From an uncultured Prevotellaceae bacterium (GTDB lineage: Bacteria; Bacteroidota; Bacteroidia; Bacteroidales; Bacteroidaceae), in the NCBI GenBank assembly GCA_946402905.1, contig CAMIYC010000008.1, positions 27,928 to 91,927 on the forward strand: a stretch of DNA of 64,000 nucleotides, read 5' to 3'. Shown piece by piece: positions 10,800 to 19,806 of this stretch (position 1 is its first letter; each line of letters starts with the position of its first letter). Under the pieces are notes generated by a model. The model made no database searches. It saw nothing but the letters and a program-made list of their open reading frames with translations, and was not told the DNA's origin. The translations under genes and the position numbers were made by a program.

Positions 10800-12830
10800 T
10801 TATTTGGCTTTCACTATCGTATAGTTGGTCACGGGATTGCCGTGGTCGTCGATCAGTCTCACGCAGAAGTCGCTCATGCCCGGGCCGTTGATGACAGTGC
10901 CGCGGATCACGTTGCGCCCCTTGCGGAGAGTGATACGCCGGGAGGTGCCGTCGTCGCGCACCATTCGGCGGTCGTTGGACAGCAGCAGGGCTTCCTCGCC
11001 GTTCACCCACCACATCGAGGCCCCGTTGGAGCCTACAGCCAGTCTCACATCCTTCATTTCCTCAGGGCAGTCGATCACGGTGACCATCCAGAAGTGTACG
11101 CCATAGACTTGCTTGCCGAGCAGGTCGGCGAAACGGAAAAGTTTCACATTGTAGTTGACACTCTCCGTGTCGTGCCAAGTGAGGGTCTGTTTGCCCACCT
11201 TCACTTTCTGTCCGTCTTTTGGCAGTATGCTGAATTGTCCCTTGAACGCCTCTTTGCCAAATTGCTCTCTGAGGTAGGTATCGGTGAAGACGGTATTGCT
11301 TGGATTGGGTTTGTCGATAGGCTCCAGTATCATCCACCGGCGAATGTAGCCATCGCCATCGGGCTGCGAGACATCGCCTTGAGGTGTATTAAAATAGGTG
11401 GGGCGGTTCTTGAACATCACCCAGTCGACACACACTTCCTCGCCCTCGCAGGTCACCACCAGGTCGGTCACTCCTTTGGGCGTGTATTCCAGAGGTGCTG
11501 TCAGAGTGAGCCATTGACCGCTCATATTGCGGCGGAAGGGACCGTTCTCGCTTACGACGGTCATTTTGATCTTCCCAATGACCTTGCCTTTTGGGTCTTT
11601 CTCACGTACATACAACTCTGTGTTGGCATTGGCTTTGGCGCATACCACCATATATCCGTCTTTGACACCGGAGAAGTCGACATCATTGAACTTCACCCAA
11701 CTGCCTTTTCGGGGCAGGTCGACATACCATCCGCGGAAGCAGTTGGTCGTATCGTGATATTCTGCAGCAACACCGGTGCTCACGTCGCTGAAGCGGTCGA
11801 TCTCTATCTTGGTCGTGGCAGGTCTTACTCCCACGCCACGCAGGGTCTCTTTCACCTCTTTGATGGTGCCGTCGGCATTGAAGTATACTTTTTCTATACA
11901 TGCAGACCGCCGTTTGTCCATCGACGGTGAGAAATAGTTGCGGTGATAGAAAAGATACCACTGGCCTTTATACTCAATCAGACTGTGATGGTTGGTCCAG
12001 CATCCATTGTCGTGCTCCGCCATGATCAGGCCCTTGAACTCCCACGGACCAAGCGGATTCTTAGACATAGCGTAGGCCAGGGTCTCCGTGCCGCCCTCTG
12101 TGCGCACCCAGGGGAAACTGAGGTAATACCAGTCGCCACGCTTGAAGGCGAAAGGCCCCTCCTTGAAACCGTCGGGCAGTCCTTCCATGGTTTGTCCGCC
12201 CACATACATCGGAGGCATCTGTTGCTGGTTGGCTTCGCCGCCCGGACGCTGGGGGAAGGTCACTTTCTGCAGTTCGCCGTCGAGTTCCTTCATATTGCTC
12301 TTCAACTTACCTCCGCGGATACCCATCCCCGACCAGTAAAGGTATGCCGAACCGTCGTCGTCGATGAGCACACAGGGGTCGATGCCCGACACACCTTTGA
12401 TCGGCTCCGGCTCAAGAGTGAACGGTCCCTCGGGCTTGTCGGCAGTGGCCACACCGATGGCGAAGCCACGTCCTGTCTTCGGTCCGTTGGGGAAATAAAA
12501 ATAATACTTGCCGTTTTTGTATACACAGTCTGGTGCCCACATGGAGTATCCGTCGGGTTTTCCCCAGGGCACCTTCTCCTGAGAGACGATCATTCCGTGG
12601 TCAGTCCAGTCGCAGAGGTCATCTGAGGAGAAGACGTGGTAATCGGCCATGCAGAACCAGTCTTGACGCTGCCCCTCGGGCGCGGGGATGTCGTGAGACG
12701 GATAGACATATACCCTGCCGTTGAACACCCTGGCTGTGGGGTCGGCAGTGAACTGGTCGCGAATGATAGGGTTTTGCGCCTGGAGCGTGAGTGTTATTCC
12801 AAGCAGTAATAGAGATAGATTTTTCTTCAT
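10800..12830 (-). CDS. GH43 glycoside hydrolase with CBM6-like and C-terminal galactose-binding-like modules, secreted
   Basis: The ORF track extends to 12887, but the first 19 codons lie across the promoter; the ATG at 12830 gives a proper signal peptide (MKKNLSLLLLGITLTLQAQ). The 676-aa product has a GH43 propeller (~20-345) with Asp30 (QFTADPTARVF), Asp151 (SGIDPCVLID) and Glu225 (GFKEGPFAFKRGDWYYL). Next is a CBM6-like beta-sandwich (~370-500, AAEYHDTT ... WVKFNDVDFSG ... VDWVMFK), then a ~150-residue C-terminal module (VRLAVGSNGASMWWVNGEE) resembling the beta-sandwich appended to some xylan esterases. Likely an arabinofuranosidase or beta-xylosidase. A promoter-like pair precedes it; divergently transcribed from the fucose-isomerase-like gene. 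Confidence 0.9.
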   Translation of the reverse strand: MKKNLSLLLLGITLTLQAQNPIIRDQFTADPTARVFNGRVYVYPSHDIPAPEGQRQDWFCMADYHVFSSDDLCDWTDHGMIVSQEKVPWGKPDGYSMWAPDCVYKNGKYYFYFPNGPKTGRGFAIGVATADKPEGPFTLEPEPIKGVSGIDPCVLIDDDGSAYLYWSGMGIRGGKLKSNMKELDGELQKVTFPQRPGGEANQQQMPPMYVGGQTMEGLPDGFKEGPFAFKRGDWYYLSFPWVRTEGGTETLAYAMSKNPLGPWEFKGLIMAEHDNGCWTNHHSLIEYKGQWYLFYHRNYFSPSMDKRRSACIEKVYFNADGTIKEVKETLRGVGVRPATTKIEIDRFSDVSTGVAAEYHDTTNCFRGWYVDLPRKGSWVKFNDVDFSGVKDGYMVVCAKANANTELYVREKDPKGKVIGKIKMTVVSENGPFRRNMSGQWLTLTAPLEYTPKGVTDLVVTCEGEEVCVDWVMFKNRPTYFNTPQGDVSQPDGDGYIRRWMILEPIDKPNPSNTVFTDTYLREQFGKEAFKGQFSILPKDGQKVKVGKQTLTWHDTESVNYNVKLFRFADLLGKQVYGVHFWMVTVIDCPEEMKDVRLAVGSNGASMWWVNGEEALLLSNDRRMVRDDGTSRRITLRKGRNVIRGTVINGPGMSDFCVRLIDDHGNPVTNYTIVKAK

Positions 12831-12867
12831 ATAGAGATGATAAAATGTTTTCTCCACAAAATAAATA

Positions 12868-12901
12868 CAAAAATAGCAACAATCCAATAACCTTTTTCAA
12901 A
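12868..12901 (-). promoter_or_regulatory. Promoter of the GH43 operon
   Basis: Minus-strand TATTTTTG (12868-12875) fits TAnnTTTG, and TTTG (12898-12901) lies upstream with a 22-bp spacer, slightly longer than usual. It is 38 bp from the start codon. Confidence 0.5.
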
Positions 12902-13053
12902 TTTTTTGCCAGATGCAACATGACAAAATATTTTTGACACTCAAGAAAAAGGATGAAGCTTAGGGCTTTTGTCCGTTGACCGAAAAACACCAACACACAA
13001 ATCAAGGAATCATTTCCAGCCAAAAAAGAATGTGAAAAGAAAAAAGCCAAATA

Positions 13054-13085
13054 TTTGTTCCTTCACTAAAAAATGTGTAATTTTG
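13054..13085 (+). promoter_or_regulatory. Bacteroidota promoter, TTTG-N20-TAATTTTG
   Basis: A perfect match to the consensus with 20-bp spacing, 15 bp upstream of the ATG at 13101, implying a leader of about 10 nt. It fixes the start of the fucose-isomerase-like gene, since the ORF-track start at 12969 lies upstream of the promoter. Confidence 0.85.
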
Positions 13086-13100
13086 CAAAAAATACACCAC

Positions 13101-14294
13101 ATGCCATCAATAGCCATCTACGCCATCACTTCGGAACTCCATGATGCAGATGCTGTTCATTCAGCCACCATAGAATTCCTCAACAGTCTTGGTTTCGACT
13201 ACGATCTAAGAGGCGACGATTTCTCTGACTATGGCTCTCATGCCCTACACCTTATTTTTATACGTACAGGTGGTACTGAAGGCCAGTTCAAAAAGATCCT
13301 GCCCTTGCTTCAGAGGCAGTCAGGGCAACCTGTCTATCTGTTGACCTCCGGCAAGAGCAATTCGCTGGCTGCTTCGATGGAAATCCTTTCTTATTTGTAT
13401 CAGCACCATATCAGTGGAGAGATTATACATGGCAGCGCGGCCTATATCTCACAAAGAGTCTCGATGCTGGAAAAAGCAGAATCGGCCAAGCGGAAGTGGA
13501 GCCGGTGTCGGCTTGGTGTTGTCGGCAAGCCTTCAGACTGGCTGATCTCCAGCGGAACGGATTATGACGTGGTGAAGCAGCGGACAGGCATTTCGCTGGT
13601 GGATATACCGATGGATGAACTGCTCGCCCTCTATGAGCAGACCCCCGTACGAGACGATGTGCAGAAAACCGGTATCGGGCCTGTAGACCTGGCTCTCGCT
13701 GGTGCGTACCGCATTTATGATGCCCTGAGGGCAGTCGTCAAGAAATACGAGCTCAGCGGTTTCACCATCAGATGTTTCGACCTGCTCAGCGCAGTACACA
13801 ACACCGGATGCCTGGCTCTGGCAAAACTCAACGCTGAGGGCATCGTGGCTGGATGCGAGGGTGATATCCCTGCTATGCTGACGATGGCTATCGCACAGTC
13901 TGCGCTTTCATGCAGCGGTTTTCAGGCCAATCCCGCCTTTGTCGACGTAGATGCGGGAGAGATACTTTTCGCTCATTGCACCATCCCGTTTGACATGGTG
14001 GAGCGATTTGAGTATGACACGCACTTTGAGTCAGGTATCGGAGTAGGCATCAGGGGCTTTGCGCCGTGCGGTCCTGTGACGGTATTCAAAGTCTCCGGCG
14101 ATCTTACGCGCCATTTCATCGCTGAGGGTGAACTCCTCGCCTGTGAGTCAAGCCCCGGACTCTGCCGCACACAGATGCGCATCCGGTTGAATGACAAAGA
14201 GGCTGCCAGCTATTTCCTGAGACATCCCATCGGCAATCATCATATCATCGTACAGGGTCATCACCGGGCTTTGTTCAAGCAACTACTGATGTAG
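13101..14294 (+). CDS. L-fucose/L-arabinose isomerase-like protein
   Basis: A 397-aa cytoplasmic protein. The N-terminal half (SIAIYAITSELHDADAVHS ... LHLIFIRTGGTEGQFKKIL) and middle domain look like the stacked alpha/beta domains of the fucose isomerase family; the best signature is DLLSAVHNTGCLALAKLNAEG followed by GCEGDIPAMLTM, which matches the substrate/metal-site region of L-fucose isomerase and its relatives. It is shorter than true FucI (~590 aa), so it belongs with the short isomerase-like proteins of uncertain substrate. Single gene with its own promoter, divergent from the GH43 operon; a link to pentose or deoxyhexose use is inference. Confidence 0.7.
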   Translation: MPSIAIYAITSELHDADAVHSATIEFLNSLGFDYDLRGDDFSDYGSHALHLIFIRTGGTEGQFKKILPLLQRQSGQPVYLLTSGKSNSLAASMEILSYLYQHHISGEIIHGSAAYISQRVSMLEKAESAKRKWSRCRLGVVGKPSDWLISSGTDYDVVKQRTGISLVDIPMDELLALYEQTPVRDDVQKTGIGPVDLALAGAYRIYDALRAVVKKYELSGFTIRCFDLLSAVHNTGCLALAKLNAEGIVAGCEGDIPAMLTMAIAQSALSCSGFQANPAFVDVDAGEILFAHCTIPFDMVERFEYDTHFESGIGVGIRGFAPCGPVTVFKVSGDLTRHFIAEGELLACESSPGLCRTQMRIRLNDKEAASYFLRHPIGNHHIIVQGHHRALFKQLLM

Positions 14295-14305
14295 ACCGAC
14301 TTATT

Positions 14306-14325
14306 TTGTTGCAAAATTGCAACAA
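14306..14325. terminator. Perfect 9-bp inverted repeat after the isomerase-like gene
   Basis: TTGTTGCAA, AA, TTGCAACAA. It could be a weak terminator (no continuous T-run follows, only CACGTTTTT) or a dimeric operator for the phosphate transporter gene 128 bp downstream. Confidence 0.45.
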
Positions 14326-14453
14326 ACACGTTTTTGCCATTCAAGTCAAATGTCAAATTTTTAAATGAATTAGAAAGTACTATTTCGACAGTATTCTTCT
14401 CTTTTTAATACTTATCAAACCTATAAGGCAAACCATCAACCACTTATAACAAA

Positions 14454-16202
14454 ATGGAATCAACAGGAAGTGTTATTTTTTTAGTGTTCCGCTTACTTGG
14501 TTCATTAGCGCTTTTGATGTATGGTATGAAAACCATGAGTGACGCCTTGCAAAAGATGGCGGGTCCCCAGCTCCGTCATGTACTTGGCGCTATGACCACC
14601 AACAGGTTTACCGGCATGCTCACGGGTATCCTGGTGACCGCTGCGGTGCAGTCGTCTACAGCTACGACAGTGATGACCGTGTCGTTTGTCAGCGCGGGGC
14701 TTCTTACGCTCGCACAGGCCATCAGCGTCATCATGGGAGCCAATATCGGTACTACGCTGACGGCTTGGATCATGTCGGCTGGATTCTCATTCAACATTAC
14801 CGACTTTGTTTATCCCGCTTTTTTCATAGCCATTATCCTTATCTATAATAAAAGAAGACGCACCGTCGGAGATTTCCTCTATGGCATCGCTTTCATGTTT
14901 CTCGGTCTCGGCACGCTCAGACAGACTGGCATCGACATGAATCTCGGAGAGCAGGAGGCAGTGCTCAATTTCTTCTCCAGCTTCGACCCTCATAGTTTTT
15001 CCACCACCTTGCTCTTCCTCCTCATAGGCGGTGTGCTCACTATGTGCGTACAGTCGTCGGCAGCTGTCATGGCCATCACCATGATTTTATGCTCCAGTGG
15101 AGTGCTGCCCATCTACCAGGGCATCGCACTGGTCATGGGTGAGAATATCGGTACCACGGTGACCTCTAACATTGTGGCACTCTCAGCGGGCACACAGGCC
15201 AGAAGGGCAGCATTCGCCCACATGTTCTTCAACTTGTTTGGCGTGTGCTGGATACTCCTTATCTTCCAGCCTTTTGTCAATATGGTGTGCTCTTTGGTCG
15301 GATATGACGTGACCATGACCAAGGAAGCCGTCGGACAGGAAGCTTTCCTGGCCAACGCTGCCAAACTGAGTTTTGTGCTTGCCGCATTCCACACCTGTTT
15401 CAACCTGGCCAATACCGGCATTCTCATCTGGTTTATACCGCAGATAGAAAAGCTGGTGTGCCGTGTGATTAAAACGAAGACCGACGTCGATGACGAGGAT
15501 ACCCGACTGCGTTATATCAGCAGTGGTATCATGAAGACCCCAGAGATCTCTGTGCTGCAGGCCCAGAAGGAAATCGGTCTCTTCGGTATGCGCATCCAGC
15601 GTATGTTTGGCATGGTGCAGAATCTCTTTGAGATGAGTATGAAGAATCCTGCTGATGTAGACAAAAACGAGCGTGAGGAATTCAAAAAGTTATACGATCG
15701 CATCGAGAAATATGAGGGTATCTCCGACAATATGGAGATAGAGATAGCCAATTATCTGGAGCAAGTAGGCGACGCTCACCTGTCTGATGAGACAAAGAGC
15801 AAGATCCGTCAGATGATGCGTGAGATCAGTGAAATCGAGAGTATCGGCGACGCCTGCTACAACCTGGCCCGCACCTTGCACCGCAAACAAGAGTCGGGCA
15901 AAGTGTTCACTGAGTCTCAGACCAAGGACCTCATGGTCATGATGCAACTCACAGACGACGCGCTCACACAGATGAACAAAGTGATGAACGGAAGAAAAGA
16001 AGAAAACTCGATCAACGAGACATTCAGGATCGAAAACGATATCAACTCTATGCGAGACCGGTTGAAGTCAGGCAATATCGAGGCCATCAACAACCATCAG
16101 TATGATTACGCCGTAGGCACCATGTATACCGACTTGATCGGAGAATGCGAGAAACTGGGCGACTATGTCGTCAATGTGGTCGAAGCCAGGTTCGGACAGT
16201 AA
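14454..16202 (+). CDS. Na+/phosphate symporter family protein with C-terminal PhoU-like domain
   Basis: A 582-aa inner-membrane protein. Two inverted Na/Pi-cotransporter repeats are marked by QSSTATTVMTVSFVSAG (~65) and QSSAAVMAITMILCSSG (~200), each next to a GANIGTT/GENIGTT loop, the hallmark of NptA/YjbB-type carriers. About ten hydrophobic segments extend to residue ~335; then a soluble helical PhoU-like domain (~355-582, many charged heptads such as RMFGMVQNLFEMSMKN and IESIGDACYNLARTL). Predicted role: sodium-coupled phosphate transport, with PhoU helices possibly gating or sensing. The response regulator 69 bp downstream could control phosphate supply, but that is inference. Confidence 0.93.
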   Translation: MESTGSVIFLVFRLLGSLALLMYGMKTMSDALQKMAGPQLRHVLGAMTTNRFTGMLTGILVTAAVQSSTATTVMTVSFVSAGLLTLAQAISVIMGANIGTTLTAWIMSAGFSFNITDFVYPAFFIAIILIYNKRRRTVGDFLYGIAFMFLGLGTLRQTGIDMNLGEQEAVLNFFSSFDPHSFSTTLLFLLIGGVLTMCVQSSAAVMAITMILCSSGVLPIYQGIALVMGENIGTTVTSNIVALSAGTQARRAAFAHMFFNLFGVCWILLIFQPFVNMVCSLVGYDVTMTKEAVGQEAFLANAAKLSFVLAAFHTCFNLANTGILIWFIPQIEKLVCRVIKTKTDVDDEDTRLRYISSGIMKTPEISVLQAQKEIGLFGMRIQRMFGMVQNLFEMSMKNPADVDKNEREEFKKLYDRIEKYEGISDNMEIEIANYLEQVGDAHLSDETKSKIRQMMREISEIESIGDACYNLARTLHRKQESGKVFTESQTKDLMVMMQLTDDALTQMNKVMNGRKEENSINETFRIENDINSMRDRLKSGNIEAINNHQYDYAVGTMYTDLIGECEKLGDYVVNVVEARFGQ

Positions 16203-16271
16203 GTCGATAGACTTGACATCGCCTCTTCTCTCTATAAAAAGATAACATTCCAAACTATACGCCATTGCAAT

Positions 16272-17006
16272 ATGACTGAGAGCAGAATACTCATCGTAGA
16301 TGACGAAGAAGACCTTTGCAACATCTTGCAGGTCAACCTTGAGACAGCTGGCTATACCACTGTCGTGGCATATTCCGCCGAGGATGCCTTGAAGAAACTA
16401 CAAGTCGAAAGCGCGTCGCCTCTGGAAGGTGATACGGAGCAGCTGCCTTTCAGCCTGATTTTGCTCGACGTGATGATGCCGGGAATGTCGGGCTTTCAGT
16501 TGGCGAAACAACTGAAGTCAAATCAGCGTTTTCACAAAATGCCCATCATTTTCCTCACCGCCAAAGACTCTCTCGAAGACACACTCACCGGTTTCAGTCT
16601 CGGTGCTGACGATTATATATCCAAACCTTTCTCTGTAAAAGAGGTGATGGCCAGAGTCAGAGCCGTCATCAGCAGGACGTATCCTGATGAGAACGAGGCT
16701 GTCAGCCTGGCCAGCTATCTGGGGCTGAAGATGGACAATGACAAGAAGACGGTGGAAGTAGACGAAACTGTCATCCCTTTCACCCGCACCGAATTTGAGT
16801 TGCTATGGCTGCTGCTTAACAATCGTAATGTAGTGTTCAGCCGGCAGGAACTGATCAAGAGGGTATGGCCCAAAGATGTCATTGTCACCGGGCGTACCAT
16901 AGATGTCAATATCAACAGGCTGCGCAAGAAAATCGGCCGTTATGCACCTTGTATCGCCACACGGCAAGGTTTCGGATATTTTTTCCAGGAAGACGAACTG
17001 AAATAA
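16272..17006 (+). CDS. OmpR/PhoB-family response regulator
   Basis: A 244-aa two-component regulator. Receiver domain at 5-130: acidic pocket Asp10-Asp11 (ILIVDDEED), phosphoacceptor Asp66 in LILLDVMMPG, and Lys118 in YISKPF. Winged-helix DNA-binding domain at ~140-240 (FTRTEFELLWLLLNNRNVVFSRQELI ... TGRTIDVNINRLRKKIG). Between helix 2 and strand 3 the receiver carries about 14 extra residues (QVESASPLEGDTEQLP). It resembles RprY-like regulators of Bacteroides. No histidine kinase gene is adjacent in this window, so its sensor is elsewhere or unlinked. It is followed 19 bp later by the DUF5715 gene, probably one operon. Confidence 0.93.
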   Translation: MTESRILIVDDEEDLCNILQVNLETAGYTTVVAYSAEDALKKLQVESASPLEGDTEQLPFSLILLDVMMPGMSGFQLAKQLKSNQRFHKMPIIFLTAKDSLEDTLTGFSLGADDYISKPFSVKEVMARVRAVISRTYPDENEAVSLASYLGLKMDNDKKTVEVDETVIPFTRTEFELLWLLLNNRNVVFSRQELIKRVWPKDVIVTGRTIDVNINRLRKKIGRYAPCIATRQGFGYFFQEDELK

Positions 17007-17025
17007 TCCAGGATATAGAACAGCA

Positions 17026-17805
17026 ATGTTGATTTCAAAAAACCAATATCTTAAAGGGTTTGGCATTACGGTCCTGATCCTCGCGCTTGTGCGCTGTGTC
17101 TTTCCGTCGATAGCCCGGCCCGATCACTTGGCTACCGAGTCTCTTTCAGATACCATCCAGCAGGAAGACACCTCTCGACAGGTCTTACAGGCTGAGGTCC
17201 ACAACGTCTCAGCCAGACAGGACACGGTCCAGAAAAAACACCCCATCTATGGTGTGGTGAGCTATCATCGGGCTTTCCCCGACTCCAATGATGTACAACT
17301 GGCATCGGCGCAGAAATACGGCGTAAGCCCTGTCGCCAACCGTGACGAGGCAGAAGACCGCAAGTCAGAACTGGTCTACATGGGCTCCAGCCCGTTCTTC
17401 CACATCGACCCTCTCAAGAGCAGCATTCCCTATCTGGTGCCGAGAGCCTCGGTGCTGCTTCATGATATAGGCCGCAATTTTTTCGACAGTCTGCGAGTGA
17501 AGCAGATACCGTTGCATCAGATCATCGTCACCAGCATCCTCAGAAGCGAGGAGGATGTGGCCCGGCTCAGGCAAGTCAATCGCAACACCTCAGAAAACAG
17601 CTGCCATCGGTATGGCACCACATTTGACATCTCATACAACCGCTACAAGACGGTGAGCGACCCTCAGGGTCCCAGACGCAGAGAGGTGCAGAATGACACC
17701 CTGAAGTGGGTATTGAGCGAAGTGCTCAACGACCTGAGAAAGGACGAACGATGCTATGTGAAGTACGAGGTGAAACAGGGGTGCTTCCATATCACCGTGA
17801 GATGA
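17026..17805 (+). CDS. DUF5715-family membrane-anchored protein
   Basis: A 259-aa protein with an N-terminal membrane anchor or uncleaved signal (YLKGFGITVLILALVRCVF), a ~40-residue polar linker, then a conserved-looking domain of ~170 residues (FHIDPLKSSIPYLVPRASVLLHDIG ... RNTSENSCHRYGTTFDISYNRYK ... CYVKYEVKQGCFHITVR). The His-rich CHRYGTTFDISYNRY region resembles the active site of D,D-carboxypeptidase/VanY-like or peptidase M15 folds (HxxGxxxD), so cell-wall cleavage is conceivable, but I give this only as a hypothesis. Downstream partner of the response regulator; convergent with fbp, the two stops being 4 bp apart. Confidence 0.75.
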   Translation: MLISKNQYLKGFGITVLILALVRCVFPSIARPDHLATESLSDTIQQEDTSRQVLQAEVHNVSARQDTVQKKHPIYGVVSYHRAFPDSNDVQLASAQKYGVSPVANRDEAEDRKSELVYMGSSPFFHIDPLKSSIPYLVPRASVLLHDIGRNFFDSLRVKQIPLHQIIVTSILRSEEDVARLRQVNRNTSENSCHRYGTTFDISYNRYKTVSDPQGPRRREVQNDTLKWVLSEVLNDLRKDERCYVKYEVKQGCFHITVR

Positions 17806-17809
17806 TGCG

Positions 17810-19801
17810 TCATTTGTTCTTTCTGTCGCGCTCTTTGATGATGCCATGGCGATAGGCGTAGAGCAGTTTCTCCAGATCGGCTATCTGTCCCCTGATTTCT
17901 TTACCCTTGTCGGTGTCGGCTACACGCATACGCTGTGCCGACATCTCAACGATTTGTATGGTACTCTTGATGTCAGTACCTCTGAGTACGGCATCACGGG
18001 CAGAGGTGAATGGCTCATGCTGCACCAGTTCAAAGCCGCGGCTGTGGTATACCAGTGTATATCCGGCGATACCGGTCTCTTTGTGATAGGCCTGAGAGAA
18101 TCCGCCATCGATGACCATCAGTTTGCCATTGGCCTTGATCGGATTTTCGCCTGTCTTCACATGCACGGGCACATGTCCGTTGATAATATGGCGGTTGGGA
18201 CCTTCCACTTCGAAGGCATCCATGATGCGGTCGCAGATTTCCTCGTTGTCGCGCAACTTGAAATAGAAGCCTTTCTCTTCTTTGTGGGTCTCTTTGGCCG
18301 TCAGGAAATACCGCTCAAAGGTGGCCATCTTCGACTTGTCAAACAAGGGGGAGTCCTTGCCACACCACAGGTAGAGGAAATAGTCGATGGCGTTCTGTCG
18401 CAGTAGGGGCTCGGTGTCATACTGAAAGGCGGCGCGGATCACCATGCCGATATTGTGCATCAGTTCCTTGCCCTTGTATTTCTTTCCGTTGGGCAGCTCC
18501 ACCTCCTTGAGCGAACCGTCTTCGCAGAGTGGAATCGAGGCATGGAAGAGCAGGTTGTTGTTCACCACCGCATACATGCAGCCATGACGCAGCATCATGC
18601 GGATGTGCTGGTGCAGTTTCTCGCTGACAGCAAAAGAATGGTGCAGTTTAGCCATCAGCGCAGTCTCCGACTCTGTAAGCCGGTAAGGATGTGAGGGGTC
18701 GATAGTGGGGAAGTGATGACTCGTCATCTCATATTCCTTGCCGTCGACGGTATAGACACCGCGCTCATAATCAATATGACTGAGCACCATGCGGTCGGAC
18801 ATCTTCCATTCGGGATGCCGTTCAAACAATTGCGACTCTATCTTGAACTGTATCACGGAGATGGCTTTGTGCATGCGTGCCGTGAGCATCTGCGTCTTCG
18901 TGTCGGTGTCAGCGTTCTCGCCGTTTAGTCTGGGCTTGAATTCCTCACAGGGATCGTCTCCATAGGTGTCGATGGCAAAAGTAGCCAATGGTATGAGGTT
19001 GATGCCATATCCCTCTTCGAGGGTCGTCAGATTGGAGTATCTGAGTGAAAGTCGTATCACGTTGCACATGCAAGCCTCGTTGCCCGCACACGCACCCATC
19101 CACAGGATGTCGTGGTTGCCCCACTGTATGTCCCAGCTGTGATAGGTGAGCATAGTGTCGAGTATGATGTGCGCGCCCGGCCCCCTGTCATAGATGTCGC
19201 CCAGGATATGCAGCTGGTCGATGGCCAGACGGTGTATCACATTGGAGATGGCGATGATGAAGTCTTCGGCACTGCCGGTGGAGATAATGGTGTCGATAAT
19301 GGCACTGACGTATGCGCTCTTGTTAGTGTCTTCCGTACGCTCATGCAGCAGCTCCTGGATGATGTAGCTGAACTCGGGTGGCAGGGCCTTCCTTACTTTT
19401 GAGCGGGTATATTTGCTCGACACGTCACGGCATACCTTCACCAGGTGGTGTATAGTGATGTGATACCAGTCTTCGATGTCTTCCTCTGATTCTTTCACCA
19501 ACTCCAGTTTTTGGGCGGGATAGTAGATCAGCGTACACAACTCCTTCTTCTCCGACTCCCGGATCTCGTTGCCGAAAATCTCATTCACTTTGCGCTTGAT
19601 ATTGCCGGAGGCGTTTTTAAGCACATGTTGGAATGCCTCGTGCTCACCGTGGATGTCAGCCAGGAAGTGTTCTGTCCCCTTGGGCAGGTTGAGAATGGCT
19701 TGCAGGTTGATGATTTCTGTGCTGGCTTCGGCTATTGTCGGAAAAGTCTGCGACAACAGCTCCAAATATCTCATGTCTTTTTCAATTGTACTTGCTTTCA
19801 T
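17810..19801 (-). CDS. fbp: Class III fructose-1,6-bisphosphatase
   Basis: A 663-aa gluconeogenic phosphatase converting fructose-1,6-bisphosphate to fructose-6-phosphate. The metallophosphoesterase motifs are clear: HFLADIHGEHEAF, HILGDIYDRGPGAH and IQWGNHDILWMGA, with a C-terminal NGHVPVHVKTGENPIKA block. Length matches the Firmicutes/Bacteroidota class III enzyme. The ORF track begins at a TTG (19810) that would overlap the upstream stop; the ATG at 19801 is preferred and lies 5 bp after the glycosyltransferase stop, so both genes are in one operon. Confidence 0.96.
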   Translation of the reverse strand: MKASTIEKDMRYLELLSQTFPTIAEASTEIINLQAILNLPKGTEHFLADIHGEHEAFQHVLKNASGNIKRKVNEIFGNEIRESEKKELCTLIYYPAQKLELVKESEEDIEDWYHITIHHLVKVCRDVSSKYTRSKVRKALPPEFSYIIQELLHERTEDTNKSAYVSAIIDTIISTGSAEDFIIAISNVIHRLAIDQLHILGDIYDRGPGAHIILDTMLTYHSWDIQWGNHDILWMGACAGNEACMCNVIRLSLRYSNLTTLEEGYGINLIPLATFAIDTYGDDPCEEFKPRLNGENADTDTKTQMLTARMHKAISVIQFKIESQLFERHPEWKMSDRMVLSHIDYERGVYTVDGKEYEMTSHHFPTIDPSHPYRLTESETALMAKLHHSFAVSEKLHQHIRMMLRHGCMYAVVNNNLLFHASIPLCEDGSLKEVELPNGKKYKGKELMHNIGMVIRAAFQYDTEPLLRQNAIDYFLYLWCGKDSPLFDKSKMATFERYFLTAKETHKEEKGFYFKLRDNEEICDRIMDAFEVEGPNRHIINGHVPVHVKTGENPIKANGKLMVIDGGFSQAYHKETGIAGYTLVYHSRGFELVQHEPFTSARDAVLRGTDIKSTIQIVEMSAQRMRVADTDKGKEIRGQIADLEKLLYAYRHGIIKERDRKNK

Positions 19802-19806
19802 CGTAT

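Noticed and set aside
10725-11930. 401-aa plus-strand ORF opposite the second GH43 gene
   Set aside because: Same reason: antisense shadow of a well-supported gene.
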